Origin: Sandaracinaceae bacterium
Lineage (GTDB): Bacteria > Myxococcota_A > Polyangia > Polyangiales > Houyiibacteriaceae
DNA: 64,000 nucleotides
Assembly: GCA_020633055.1 (NCBI GenBank)
Contig: JACKEJ010000004.1
Coordinates: forward strand, 496,001-560,000
Direction: 5' to 3'
Every line of letters starts with the position of its first letter. Position 1 is the stretch's first letter. Position numbers and translations under genes: made by a program. Positions 43,414 to 51,945 of this stretch are shown piece by piece. The notes beneath the pieces are model-generated. The model did not search any database, was not told where the DNA came from, and saw only the letters and a list, made by a program, of their open reading frames with translations.

Positions 43414-43752
43414 TCAGAGCCCCCAGAGCGCCCGCAGCCAGTCCAGGAGGCGGCCTTCGGCCTCGCCCATGTTGCCGTCGGCGGCCGCCATGCCCACCAG
43501 GACCTCGTAGATCCACTGCTGCACGGGCGGCCGCGACACGTTGCGCGCCGCGTCGCTCAGATCCTCCATGTCCGGCAGGGCCTGCTGGGCCTCCGTCATG
43601 CAGCGCCAGAAGCGCAGGCTGCCCACCTCACGGGCGAGCGTGCTGAGCGCCGCGCTCTCTGCTGCGGTCAGCACGCCATCGGCGCGCACCATCGTCCGCA
43701 CCAGGCCGGCGAAGGCGAGGCGCTCGTGAGGCTCGAGGTCGTCCAGGGTCAC
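43414..43752 (-). CDS. TerB-like small acidic helical protein
   Basis: 112 residues from a GTG at 43752. Pattern LAFAGLVRTMVRADGVLTAAESAAL...EVLVGMAAADGNMGEAEGRLLDWL is that of TerB/DjlA N-terminal domains, with two ADG turns that can bind metal. Function not known outside tellurite resistance clusters; no ter genes are near. It lies 14 bases after tlyA and three before rsmD, so it is co-transcribed with rRNA-modification genes. Confidence 0.7.
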   Translation of the reverse strand: MTLDDLEPHERLAFAGLVRTMVRADGVLTAAESAALSTLAREVGSLRFWRCMTEAQQALPDMEDLSDAARNVSRPPVQQWIYEVLVGMAAADGNMGEAEGRLLDWLRALWGL

Positions 43753-43766
43753 TGACCCGCACCGTA

Positions 43767-44507
43767 TCAGGCTTCGGGCTTGCGGAGCCACAGGAAGGCC
43801 TCGTGGTTGCCCTTTGGCCCCTTGATGGGCGCGTCGGCGCGGCCACGCTCTTGGAACCCGAGCGACACGGCGGCCTGCGCCACGGCCTCGATCGCGGCGG
43901 CGCGCAGGACCGGGTCGCGCACCACGCCCCCCTTGCCCAGCTGGTCCCGGCCCACCTGGAACTGCGGCTTGACCATCGCCAACACGTCGCCCCCCGGAGC
44001 GAGCACGGCGTGGGCCGCAGGCAGCAGCTTCTCGAGCCCGATGAAGCTCGCGTCGATGACCACCAGCGTGACGAGCTCAGGCAGTGATTCGGCTGTCAGG
44101 TGGCGCGCGTTGGTGCGCTCCATGACCACCACGCGCGCGTCCTGACGCAGCGTGTCGTGCAGCTGCCCGTAGCCCACGTCGATGGCGTACACGCGCGTGG
44201 CGCCGCGTTGCAAGAGACAGTCCGTGAAGCCTCCTGTGGACGCCCCGAAGTCGGCAGCCACGCGCCCCGCGGGATCGAACGCGAACGCGTCGAGCGCGCC
44301 GCTCAGCTTGACCCCACCACGGGAGACGAACGGGTGGTCCTCGCCGCGCACGAGCAGGGGCGCCTCGTCGTCGAGCTTCTCGCCCGCCTTGTCGACGCGC
44401 CGCTCGCCGGAGAACACCACCCCGGCGAGGATGAGCGCCTGCGCCTTGGCGCGCGTGGGGGCGAGCCCGCGCTGTTCCAACAACACGTCGACGCGGGTCT
44501 TCGGCAC
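43767..44507 (-). CDS. tlyA: TlyA family rRNA 2'-O-methyltransferase
   Basis: 246 residues from GTG 44507 (PKTRVDVLLEQRGLAPTRAK, the standard N-terminus). An S4 RNA-binding domain (1-60) precedes an FtsJ-like Rossmann domain with ADFGASTGGFTDCLLQ (near 88), Asp in VVIDASFIGLEKLLP and Lys in MVKPQFQVG. It methylates ribose 2'-OH in 16S/23S rRNA (the capreomycin-sensitising enzyme of mycobacteria). An upstream GTG at 44540 would add 11 residues. Second gene of the CPBP-to-coaD operon. Confidence 0.93.
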   Translation of the reverse strand: MPKTRVDVLLEQRGLAPTRAKAQALILAGVVFSGERRVDKAGEKLDDEAPLLVRGEDHPFVSRGGVKLSGALDAFAFDPAGRVAADFGASTGGFTDCLLQRGATRVYAIDVGYGQLHDTLRQDARVVVMERTNARHLTAESLPELVTLVVIDASFIGLEKLLPAAHAVLAPGGDVLAMVKPQFQVGRDQLGKGGVVRDPVLRAAAIEAVAQAAVSLGFQERGRADAPIKGPKGNHEAFLWLRKPEA

Positions 44508-44549
44508 GGCTGGGTGGTACCAGAGGCGGACCAGGGACACCAGCGGAGG

Positions 44550-45836
44550 TCACCGCGCGAGCAGCTGCAGAATGAACGGCAGCGCGATGATCCCGTTGTA
44601 GCCCAGGTGCGCGAGGATGCTGGCGAGGGTCGAGCCCGTCAGCGCCCGCAGCGTGCTGAAGGCCACCCCGGCGACGGTGATGCTCACGAGCGAAGGCCAC
44701 GCACCGAACACCTGGGGCGCGTGCAGCAGCGCGAACAGGAGCGCCGTGCCGACCACCGCGGGGACCGGACCGCGCAGCCGCTCGAGCTGGCGGAAGAGCA
44801 GCCCGCGGAAGAAGAGCTCCTCGGCGAAAGGAGCGACGAGGCCGATGGCGAGCATGGTGAGCAGCCCGCTGGGAGCGCTGACCATGTGCTCGATGGGTGC
44901 GGTCCCCGTGCTGGGGACCAGCCGCGAGATCTGCGCGAGCGCGATACGGAGCACGACCCCGAGGACGGGCATGGCGAGCAACAACCACGGCCAACGCGGT
45001 GGCGCCACCAAGCCCAACCCCTGCGCGTGACGGGTGAGGCCGACCACGAGCAGGAGCTGACCCAGAAACAGGACGAGCGCGGCTCCAATGGACGTGAGCG
45101 GGCTGGGCGGCAGCAGCGCGCTCGCAACGAAGGAGACCACGAGCCCCAGCAGCGCCGCGGCCAGGACGCGGGAAGGGCCGAGCGGACTGCGTCGGGGCGC
45201 GTGGATGTCCTCTGCGTCGGCCGCGAGCGCGTCGTCGACGAGCTGCTCGAAGGCGCTCCGCGGTGGAGGTCGCACGAGCCACGCCAGCGTCATCAGCAGC
45301 ACGCCCACCCAGGCCAGCAGCGGGCCCGTCATGTCGGCGGCGGTGAGCGTGCGCACAGCGGTCACATGCGTCCAGAGCCGCGTGTCGGCGGCGGACACCT
45401 GACGGACGACGGTGAACTCCCCCGACCCAGGCGTCTCCAACACCACGCTGAAGCGACCGCGTCCGGTGAGGGCGTCCGCGCGCGCCAGGTCGACGCAGCC
45501 GCCCTCGGGCGCCTCCCGCAGGCTGGCCATGCGGTCTTGGTCCAGGCGCACCCGCAACACCAGCTCGTGGGGATCCTCGTGGAAGATGGCGAAGGTCGAC
45601 ACCTTCCACCCCGGTAGGTAGAACGCGTCCGTGGCGCACACGCTGAAGTTGACGCTCTGGCCGTGCGCGAGGGTCAGCTCGCCGAGCACCGCGGAGGACC
45701 CCGTCAGCTCGCCCATCGTGAGGAGGGGCCCGCGGTAGTCGCGCTCCTCCGTGGCCAGCTCGCCGACGCGCGACATCGTGAGCAGCAGCCCCACCGCACA
45801 AAGTGAAGCCCCGATGGCGAGCAGCACGCGACGCAT
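44550..45836 (-). CDS. CPBP family intramembrane metalloprotease
   Basis: 428 residues. TM1 (7-25), a periplasmic beta-rich domain (about 30-155), TM2 (about 165-185), then a C-terminal CPBP (Abi/CAAX-like) domain with six or so membrane helices. Motifs are FAEELFFRGLLFRQLER (EExxxR, near 333), a downstream FALLHAPQ His and HLGYN. These are glutamate-type membrane proteases; the substrate is unknown. The added periplasmic domain may sense or bind it. Starts 15 bases from the divergent moaDE gene. First gene of a five-gene operon. Confidence 0.88.
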   Translation of the reverse strand: MRRVLLAIGASLCAVGLLLTMSRVGELATEERDYRGPLLTMGELTGSSAVLGELTLAHGQSVNFSVCATDAFYLPGWKVSTFAIFHEDPHELVLRVRLDQDRMASLREAPEGGCVDLARADALTGRGRFSVVLETPGSGEFTVVRQVSAADTRLWTHVTAVRTLTAADMTGPLLAWVGVLLMTLAWLVRPPPRSAFEQLVDDALAADAEDIHAPRRSPLGPSRVLAAALLGLVVSFVASALLPPSPLTSIGAALVLFLGQLLLVVGLTRHAQGLGLVAPPRWPWLLLAMPVLGVVLRIALAQISRLVPSTGTAPIEHMVSAPSGLLTMLAIGLVAPFAEELFFRGLLFRQLERLRGPVPAVVGTALLFALLHAPQVFGAWPSLVSITVAGVAFSTLRALTGSTLASILAHLGYNGIIALPFILQLLAR

Positions 45837-45851
45837 CCCCGGAATCCTGTC

Positions 45852-46570
45852 ATGTTCCAGAGCGTGACGGAGCCAGAGATCACCATCCGCTACTTCGCCG
45901 GCGCACGAGAGCTGGCTGGGCTCACGGAAGAACGACTGCCGCTGGGGGAGGTCAGCTCGCACGCCGCCCTGCGCGCGAGCCTCGCCACACGCCACCCCGC
46001 GCTGGCGCCGTTGCTGGGCGCGATGCGCTTTGCGGTCAACGACGCGTTCGTGGGGACCGACTACGTCCCCGTAGCGGGAGACCGCGTGGACGTGCTGCCA
46101 CCCGTGGCGGGGGGTTCGCTCCCGCTGGCCGAGGTGCGCAGCACGCCGCTCTCAATCGACGAGATCTACCGCGCCGTCTCGCACGCTGGCGCGGGCGGGG
46201 TGACGCTCTTCGTGGGCGTGGTGCGGGACGTCGCCGACGGCAAGCCCGTGGCGCGGCTGGACTACGAGCAGCACCCCACGTTCCACGCTCGACGTGACCT
46301 CGCCGTGCTGCGCCGCGTCCAGGGCGAGCTGGCCTCTGGACGGCGTGCGCGTCGCCGCGACCCACCGGTGGGGCGAGCGACGGCCGTGGGGTGGACCACG
46401 TGGTGGTGGGCGCCTCGGCCCCGCATCGGGACGCGGCGTTCCGCGGCTGCCGCCTCGCGATCGACCGCTTGAAGGAGCGGGTCCCCATCTGGAAGAAGGA
46501 GTGGGAGCCGGGGGGTGCCGCCCACTGGGTCAACCTGGATGCGCCCGCGGACGCGTCGCACGACAGTTGA
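45852..46570 (+). pseudogene. MoaD-MoaE fusion (molybdopterin synthase) with disrupted MoaE frame
   Basis: The first frame encodes MoaD (about 10-88, ending VDVLPPVAGG, the activated diglycine) and then the start of MoaE (LSIDEIYRAVSHAGAGGVTLFVGVVRD). After GEL (about 46330) the MoaE sequence continues in other frames: LDGVRVAATHR (frame +1, to 46368), VGRATAVG (original frame, to 46391), then VDHVVVGASAPHRDAAF...RLKERVPIWKKEW to the stop at 46570. Restoring two bases near 46335, one near 46368 and one near 46390 (the last two in G-runs) rebuilds a perfect MoaE. Read as is, the product stops at 46472 with a nonsense tail. Fused synthases exist (MoaX). Sequencing error and real decay are both possible. 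Confidence 0.85.
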
Positions 46571-46596
46571 CACCCCAGGGGTCCGCTCCATAGTTT
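46567..46596 (+). promoter_or_regulatory. Promoter/operator of merR gene
   Basis: TTGACA (46567-46572), overlapping the moaE stop, is followed at once by the dyad ACCCC-A-GGGGT (46572-46582). CATAGT or TAGTTT, 16-18 bases after the -35, can be the -10. A dyad between -35 and -10 is typical of MerR-regulated promoters, so autoregulation is likely. Confidence 0.5.
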
Positions 46597-46604
46597 GTTC
46601 TCCT

Positions 46605-47114
46605 GTGTCCGAGATCGCGCATCACGTAAGCGAGAGCCCCTCCGCGTCGCCCGAGAACGGGCACGCGGCGCTCACCACCGGCGACATGGCGCGCTTGACG
46701 GGTAGCACCCTGCGCACCGTGCGCTTTTACGAGCAAGAAGGCCTCATCGCGCCCCTCGACCGAAAGGACGGGGGGCATCGTCATTTTGGGCCCAGCGAGC
46801 TCGAAAAGCTGCGGCTCGCGCTGGACTTGCGTGAAGCTGGACTGAGTCTGCCCGACATCAAGCACATGTTCAGCCTGCGCCACGCGTGCAGCGAGCGGGC
46901 GGGTGCCAGCGCCGCGATGACCCAGCTGCTGAGCGAGCGCATCGGCGAGGTCCAAGAGAAGATCCTGCGGCTGCGTCGCTTGCGCGAAGAGCTCACGGCC
47001 ATGGCGTCGTCGCTGACCGAGTGCGAAGGCTGCTCGCAGGGCACCTGCGAGGGCTGCGACGTGCTCGAGTCGGAAGCCGCGCCGCGGAGCCTACGCGTCC
47101 TCCTGCAGGAGTGA
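46605..47114 (+). CDS. MerR family transcriptional regulator with C-terminal Cys cluster
   Basis: 169 residues from GTG 46605. The winged HTH TTGDMARLTGSTLRTVRFYEQEGLI (about 25-49) is the MerR hallmark, followed by a long coiled-coil (about 95-140). The C-terminus has CEGCSQGTCEGC, a cluster of four Cys within 12 residues that could bind a metal or a redox cofactor; an additional Cys lies at about 92 (HACSERAG). With the proposed promoter, transcription would start within a few bases of the GTG, so the mRNA is nearly leaderless. Longer in-frame extensions into moaE are rejected. Confidence 0.88.
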   Translation: MSEIAHHVSESPSASPENGHAALTTGDMARLTGSTLRTVRFYEQEGLIAPLDRKDGGHRHFGPSELEKLRLALDLREAGLSLPDIKHMFSLRHACSERAGASAAMTQLLSERIGEVQEKILRLRRLREELTAMASSLTECEGCSQGTCEGCDVLESEAAPRSLRVLLQE

Positions 47115-47345
47115 GCGGGCGCGAGCACGCGTGAACGGGCGTGGTCGGGGCCTTCCGACCGGCGCACCCGTCGCTCCGAGACGTGCAGGACACGGCACGC
47201 GCCGGGTAGGCGTCTGTCGTCCCCGAGACCCCTCCGCCGACGCTGACTCGTGCGTGGGTCGAGAAAACGCGCGGAGGACGCAAGTGGCGGCCGCCGGGGT
47301 CGACAAGGCAAGGGCGCACCTCCCTTGGTGCAGAAAGGCCCGTGC

Positions 47346-47771
47346 ATGACCACCCGTATCGACCCCCAGCAGAGCGTCACCGTCCGTCCCCCGTCGGAGC
47401 GCCAGACCCCCCTCCCCGCTTCACGGCGTTTTCGGGATGCCCTCGACGAGGGCGCGCAGCGCATCGTCGCGAGCACGGCAGCGTTGACCGGGGTCGCCCC
47501 GCTGTCTCAGGCGACCACCGCGTCGCGGGTGTCCGGTGGGCGAGCGGCGCTGAGCCAGAGCGGAAGCCTGCCAGACCTCGCGCCGGACGTCAGCGACGGC
47601 GGGAGCGGGGGCGGGGGCCCCGACGCAGCGAGCGGCGTGCCCAGCGACACGATGGAGCTGCTCGAGATGCAGCGCCGCATCGGCGCCGAGCAGGTGCACT
47701 TCTCCACGCTCTCGAACGTGATGAAGGCCCGCAACGATACGGCCAAGTCCGTGGTGGGCAACATCCGCTGA
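47346..47771 (+). CDS. Small protein with needle-like C-terminus
   Basis: 141 residues, start ATG 47346 with AAAGG upstream. The N-terminal 95 residues are low-complexity (Ser/Ala/Gly/Pro/Asp), probably disordered. The C-terminal 40 (MELLEMQRRIGAEQVHFSTL, then SNVMKARNDTAKSVVGNIR) are a helix whose last 19 residues resemble the SNxxKxxxDxxxxIIxNFR end of type III secretion needle proteins (PrgI type). That resemblance is by eye. No signal peptide, as expected of a type III substrate. First of three genes; the third overlaps the second. Confidence 0.55.
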   Translation: MTTRIDPQQSVTVRPPSERQTPLPASRRFRDALDEGAQRIVASTAALTGVAPLSQATTASRVSGGRAALSQSGSLPDLAPDVSDGGSGGGGPDAASGVPSDTMELLEMQRRIGAEQVHFSTLSNVMKARNDTAKSVVGNIR

Positions 47772-47823
47772 ACGTGTGGGGCGTGGCGCGCTGCGCCCCC
47801 AGCGGCTAAGAGAACGAGGCACC

Positions 47824-48201
47824 ATGACCAGTCCCATCAAACCACCGTCGGGTCCCCCGCGGGCGCTCGACATCGCTGCGGGGGCGCCCACGCGCGTCCA
47901 AGGCGGCGGCGAGGGCGACGAGTTCAAGGCGGCCCTCCAGGGCGCCGCGGCGAGTGGCGCCGCGATGGAACCGGGCACCCCCGTGGTCAACACCCGCGCG
48001 GCCGAGCTCGGGGCCGCAGTCCGGGCAGGCGCGCTGACGCCGAGCCAAGCCGTCGACGCGCTGGTCGCCGACGCGCTGGCCTCGCCCGAGGCCCAGCGGC
48101 TGGAGCCAGCCGGTCAGAAGGCCCTGGAGCAGCACCTCCGCACGATGTTGGCAGAAGACCCTTCGCTGCTCGAGCTGGTCGGCGACCTCTCGCGCTCATG
48201 A
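47824..48201 (+). CDS. Small protein, possible chaperone or regulator
   Basis: 125 residues, ATG with GAGG upstream. The N-terminal half is Pro/Gly/Ala-rich; the C-terminal half is helical (QAVDALVADALASPEAQRLEPA, LEQHLRTMLAEDPSLLELVGDL). I do not recognise the family. It sits 52 bases after the needle-like gene, and its stop overlaps the ATG of the lipoprotein gene (ATGA), so the three are one operon. A partner role for the first protein is inference from place. Confidence 0.5.
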   Translation: MTSPIKPPSGPPRALDIAAGAPTRVQGGGEGDEFKAALQGAAASGAAMEPGTPVVNTRAAELGAAVRAGALTPSQAVDALVADALASPEAQRLEPAGQKALEQHLRTMLAEDPSLLELVGDLSRS

Positions 48202-49325
48202 CACCCCGTGGGCTGCCGCGACCCGCGCCGCTGACGAGCGCCTTTGGCGGTGGCCCGAGCAGCGTCCCGATCGCCATCTGGCTCACCGCCGTGCTGTCCG
48301 CATCCAGCAGCTTCTCGAGCGGGTGCTCCGAGCGGGCCGAGCGCGCCCCGGCAGCCGACGTGGATCGCCCGCCTCGGCCCCAACCGACCCTGGACGAGGT
48401 GTACGCGCCCACGGTGCGGGGTGAGCGGGATGCCAGCTACCGGGTGCGGATCGCGCCGCGACCCGACGACGAATACACGGCGCGCACACCCATCCCGGCG
48501 AGGCGCTTGGTCTACCGCATGCGCCTGCACATCCACGGTACCTTCGGCGAGCCACCCCCCGGCACGCCTCCGGCGGGCGCCGAGCTCAACCTGGACATGA
48601 CGCCCGACCGACTGCGGGCGCGCTTCCTGGGAGACACGTGGCCGATCCAACCAGGAGCCGAGGTGCGCGTGCGGCGCGGGTCACCTGGAACGTACGTGTT
48701 CGATGCCCAGGGCGGACGGCATGTGGGGCCTGGCGAGCTGAGCGGCTGGTTCGTGGGCGAGCCCGTGGGGCGCGACCCGTTCATCCGCGTGCGCGGGCCG
48801 CGCACGCCGGCGGTGGGCCCCGCCCCGATGATCTGTCGCCTCTTGGCCGAGTGGGGCAACAGCACCTACAGCAGCATTTCCGGGCGTTGCCGCGACGGAG
48901 CGCCCCCCTGGTTCCGGGTGGGCATGTGGTTCGGCACGCTCTCGGCCGACGTCACCATGGACCTGCCGGAGTCCGCCCTGCGCGCGGACGAGCGCGAGCC
49001 CCCGGCGCGCGTCGACCCGGTGGAGGGGCGCGTCATGCTCTCCGAGGTGATGCGCCTGCGCCTGTGGCCCGCCACCACACCCACCTACGACCCGGGACCG
49101 TTGCCAGAGGAGCACGGCACATTGACGGTGGAGAACCAGACCACACGCAAGATGATCATCGTGGTCGACGCCGTGCCCGTGGCGTGGGTGGAAGGGGGCG
49201 CCACGTTCGAGGTGCCCCAGCTACCTGTGGGTGAGCACTGGGTCGGCGCGCAGTACCCGTTCGGGCACCGCGCCATCGCGCCCATCCAGGTGCAGGTGCC
49301 AGGCACGTACGTGGTCGATCGGTAG
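48198..49325 (+). CDS. Lipoprotein with PEGA-like C-terminus
   Basis: 375 residues. A long leader (about 1-43) ends SSFSSGC, a lipobox. Beta-rich throughout: RLVYRMRLHIHGTFGEP, LRARFLGDTWPI, and a C-terminal domain (about 300-375) with GTLTVENQTTRKMIIVVDAV and LPVGEHWVGAQYP, like PEGA-type surface domains. Two Cys pairs lie near 215 and 228. No enzyme motif. Its ATG overlaps the preceding stop, so it is co-translated with the two small genes. Confidence 0.65.
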   Translation: MTPRGLPRPAPLTSAFGGGPSSVPIAIWLTAVLSASSSFSSGCSERAERAPAADVDRPPRPQPTLDEVYAPTVRGERDASYRVRIAPRPDDEYTARTPIPARRLVYRMRLHIHGTFGEPPPGTPPAGAELNLDMTPDRLRARFLGDTWPIQPGAEVRVRRGSPGTYVFDAQGGRHVGPGELSGWFVGEPVGRDPFIRVRGPRTPAVGPAPMICRLLAEWGNSTYSSISGRCRDGAPPWFRVGMWFGTLSADVTMDLPESALRADEREPPARVDPVEGRVMLSEVMRLRLWPATTPTYDPGPLPEEHGTLTVENQTTRKMIIVVDAVPVAWVEGGATFEVPQLPVGEHWVGAQYPFGHRAIAPIQVQVPGTYVVDR

Positions 49326-49372
49326 GCGCTGCACGCGAGCCGACACCACGCGGGCGATGGCGCCCCTGGGTC

Positions 49373-50020
49373 CTACCGGCGAGCCGAGCCCGCCAGATGC
49401 GTGGCCAACGCACGGACGGCTGCCCCACGGTGGGAGCGCGCGTTCTTCTCGGCGGGGCTCAGCTCGGCGCTGGTGAGGCCGACGTCCGGCAGGAACAGCA
49501 GCGGGTCGTAGCCGAACCCCCCCGTCCCGCGCGGGGCGTCAGCGACCACACCTTCATACGTGCCGCGCGCCTCGAACTGCACCTTCCCCTCGGCGTCGAC
49601 GAGGCAGATGGCCGCCACGAAGCGCGCCGTCCGCGCCTGTCGCGGCACGTCGCGCAGCGCGGCGAGCAGCTTGTCGTTGTTGGCGGAGTCGCGTGTCTCG
49701 CGGTCCCCGTCCACGCCCGCGTAGCGCGCCGAGTGCACCCCCGGGGCGCCGCCGAGGGCGTCCACCTCGAGGCCCGAGTCCTCGGCCACACAGGCACGGC
49801 CCGTGAGCCGCGCGTACCCCACGGCCTTCAGGCGCGCGTTCGCCTCGAAGGTGTCGCCGTCCTCGACGGGCTCCTCGGGCAAGTCTCCCGCGGGGTACAG
49901 GTCCGCGAGGCCGACCACACGAAACCCGAGAGGCTCCAGCACCTCGCGCACCTCGCGCACCTTGTTGGGGTTGCCGGTGGCGAGCAGCAGCTCGCGGGCG
50001 GTGTCGGTCACGGCGGTCAT
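49373..50020 (-). CDS. rdgB: dITP/XTP pyrophosphatase (HAM1/RdgB)
   Basis: 215 residues. It hydrolyses non-canonical purine nucleotides (ITP, dITP, XTP) to monophosphates. Motifs: LLLATGNPNKVREVREVLEP at the start, DGDTFEANARLKA, ACVAEDSGLEVDALGGAPGVHS and GTGGFGYDPLLFLPD, ending SPAEKNARSHRG. ATG 50020 with GGAGGG upstream fits the family; 35 additional in-frame residues upstream are not credible. Stands alone on this strand. Confidence 0.96.
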   Translation of the reverse strand: MTAVTDTARELLLATGNPNKVREVREVLEPLGFRVVGLADLYPAGDLPEEPVEDGDTFEANARLKAVGYARLTGRACVAEDSGLEVDALGGAPGVHSARYAGVDGDRETRDSANNDKLLAALRDVPRQARTARFVAAICLVDAEGKVQFEARGTYEGVVADAPRGTGGFGYDPLLFLPDVGLTSAELSPAEKNARSHRGAAVRALATHLAGSARR

Positions 50021-50102
50021 GGACCCTCCAGCTTGAGCCGCCGTGGCCCCGTACGCCAGGTCGGTGGGCGCCCCCGCGGCGCCCGACACGGAGGCTCGCC
50101 GC

Positions 50103-51350
50103 TTAGCGACGCGCGCGACGGCCACGCGGACGTGACGTGGTGGCCCGCGACGGCGACGCGGCGCGGCGGGTGCTCGCCGAAGACGACCCGGCAGGCGCGC
50201 CCGGGACGGCCGCCCCGACGGCTCGCGTCGGCAACGCAGCGAAAACCTCGTGCATCTGTTCGGGGTGCGGCCACGCGCGACCGAAGAACGTACTGCCGCG
50301 CAGTACGGTGGGGTCGATGGAGAAGTCCCACGCGTCGCGACCCGCCGGGATGAAGGTGTCCACCAAGTGGGTGCCCGGCGTGAAGTGCAGCGCCCCTTCG
50401 CCGGACTCCTGTGCGTGGGGCGCGATGGCGCCGGCCTGGGTCACCCGAAACGCGAAGGTGCGCAGGACGCGGCCCTCGTAGGAGAGCACGCACCGATAGG
50501 CCCCGGGGCGTTCGCTGACGTTGAACACGCCACCCTCCTGCAGCGCAGCGCTCCCACCCAGGCGCACGCGCATGCGCGTGGACAGGCGGTAGTGACGCCA
50601 GGCGTAGTCGAGCGGCTCCTCACCCATACGCGCGTGCCGTGCGGAGAAGCCCCCGGCAGCGCCGAGCCCCTCGAGCAGCGTCACACCCAAGGCCACGCCA
50701 TCCACGGTGCACTCGAAGCGCGCGTCGTCGGGTCGTGGCAGCGCGACCTCGTGCGAGGCGGCCCAGAAGTCGAACAGCACTTGGTGGTAGCCGTTGAAGC
50801 CCTGCGGCAGGGGAGACACCGTGGTGGCGAGCAACAGGTCGTCGCCCACCACCTGGTAGAAGCTGTCGTACACCGGCTGGTTGTGGCGCACCCCGTCGAA
50901 CGAGTAGTAGCGACCCACGCGGACGCGCAGGACGGGGAGGTCTCGCTGCCCCGCGCTCGTCGTGATGGAGGGGGCGAGCTCGAGCAGCCCTTCGCCGCGC
51001 AGCGCGACGCGCGTGTCGGTGCAGCCTTCGGTGTACGCGACGGTGCGACCGTCGCCCTGCAGTGGGCAGGTCATGGTGGCCTCGGTCGTGCCGCCGCGCC
51101 GAAGGGTCAGGGTGAGCGTGGTGGCGCCAGCGACGGCACCGCGCAGCACGAGCCGCACCCCAGGGCGGAAGCTGACGTTGTCGGGATCGCTGCGGTTGTC
51201 GGTGATGGCCTCGACCCAGGTCAGCCCATCGTCGATGACCACGTCCGACGGTGCCTGCGCGCGTCCGACCGCAGCGCTCGTGCAGAGCACGAGGCACACC
51301 GTGAGGGTCCGTCCCAAGAGCGCGCTCGCGAAGAGGTGCTCACGCGCCAT
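50103..51350 (-). CDS. Secreted protein of unknown function
   Basis: 415 residues with a signal peptide (ALLGRTLTVCLVLCTSAAVG, cut near GRAQ). Beta-rich: TLTLTLRRGGTTEATMTCPL, VLRVRVGRYYSFDGVRHNQP, FRVTQAGAIAPH. It looks like two or three immunoglobulin-type folds with a C-terminal Ser/Arg-rich basic tail. I do not recognise the family. Start ATG 51350 overlaps the end of the upstream lipoprotein gene by 11 bases, so the two are co-translated. Confidence 0.65.
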   Translation of the reverse strand: MAREHLFASALLGRTLTVCLVLCTSAAVGRAQAPSDVVIDDGLTWVEAITDNRSDPDNVSFRPGVRLVLRGAVAGATTLTLTLRRGGTTEATMTCPLQGDGRTVAYTEGCTDTRVALRGEGLLELAPSITTSAGQRDLPVLRVRVGRYYSFDGVRHNQPVYDSFYQVVGDDLLLATTVSPLPQGFNGYHQVLFDFWAASHEVALPRPDDARFECTVDGVALGVTLLEGLGAAGGFSARHARMGEEPLDYAWRHYRLSTRMRVRLGGSAALQEGGVFNVSERPGAYRCVLSYEGRVLRTFAFRVTQAGAIAPHAQESGEGALHFTPGTHLVDTFIPAGRDAWDFSIDPTVLRGSTFFGRAWPHPEQMHEVFAALPTRAVGAAVPGAPAGSSSASTRRAASPSRATTSRPRGRRARR

Positions 51351-51789
51351 GACACGCGCCCCCCGCGTTCTCGAGCGGCGTGCAGGTCTCGTCGGCGCCG
51401 CACATGGTGTCGCTGTCGGTCGGGTCGCACACCGGCGCGCACACGGGCGCATCGTCGGCGCCGAAACGCACACAGCGCGCCGCGCGCACGCACTCGAGGT
51501 TGCCTTCGCACGTCTCGCCTACCGGGGTGGTCCCCCCCAGCCAGCACACCGACTGCGTCCCCGATGTCAGCTCCAAGCACGCCGACCCGTCCGAACACAT
51601 CGTGAGTCCGTCACAGCGCGCCATGCAGCGGCTCACCTCGTCCGCCGCGCGCACGCACACGAAGCCATCACCGCACGGGTCCGCGCTGCTGCAGACACGA
51701 CCCTCGACGCTGTCCTCGTCGCAACCAATCAATAGGCATGAGCCGACCATGAGCGCGAGCGCGCCCGAAGAGACGATGTTCCTGATCAC
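51340..51789 (-). CDS. Small Cys-rich lipoprotein
   Basis: 149 residues. Leader ALALMVGSCLLIGC ends in a lipobox. The mature part carries about 18 Cys in pairs spaced 5-10 apart (CSSADPCGDGFVC..., CDGLTMCSDGSAC...), an EGF-like knot without other features, typical of myxobacterial surface lipoproteins. Followed by, and overlapping, the secreted-protein gene; a surface complex is a reasonable guess but only that. Confidence 0.7.
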   Translation of the reverse strand: MIRNIVSSGALALMVGSCLLIGCDEDSVEGRVCSSADPCGDGFVCVRAADEVSRCMARCDGLTMCSDGSACLELTSGTQSVCWLGGTTPVGETCEGNLECVRAARCVRFGADDAPVCAPVCDPTDSDTMCGADETCTPLENAGGACHGA

Positions 51790-51945
51790 CTGAACCCCTT
51801 GGACTAGAGAATGCTCATGAGATGACTGGCGCGCGCACAGGAGTCGAAGAGATGATCGTCATGGGAACATGCACGAGATTCATGCGGGACCTGCGATGCG
51901 GTCGGCGGGCCGTGAGCGCACGCTCCCGAGCGACGCCCGGAGCGC

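Noticed and set aside
45852..46570. Programmed ribosomal frameshifting in moaDE
   Set aside because: Three separate shifts in different directions within 60 bp, without slippery site or stimulator, do not fit a programmed event; indels or sequence error explain it better.
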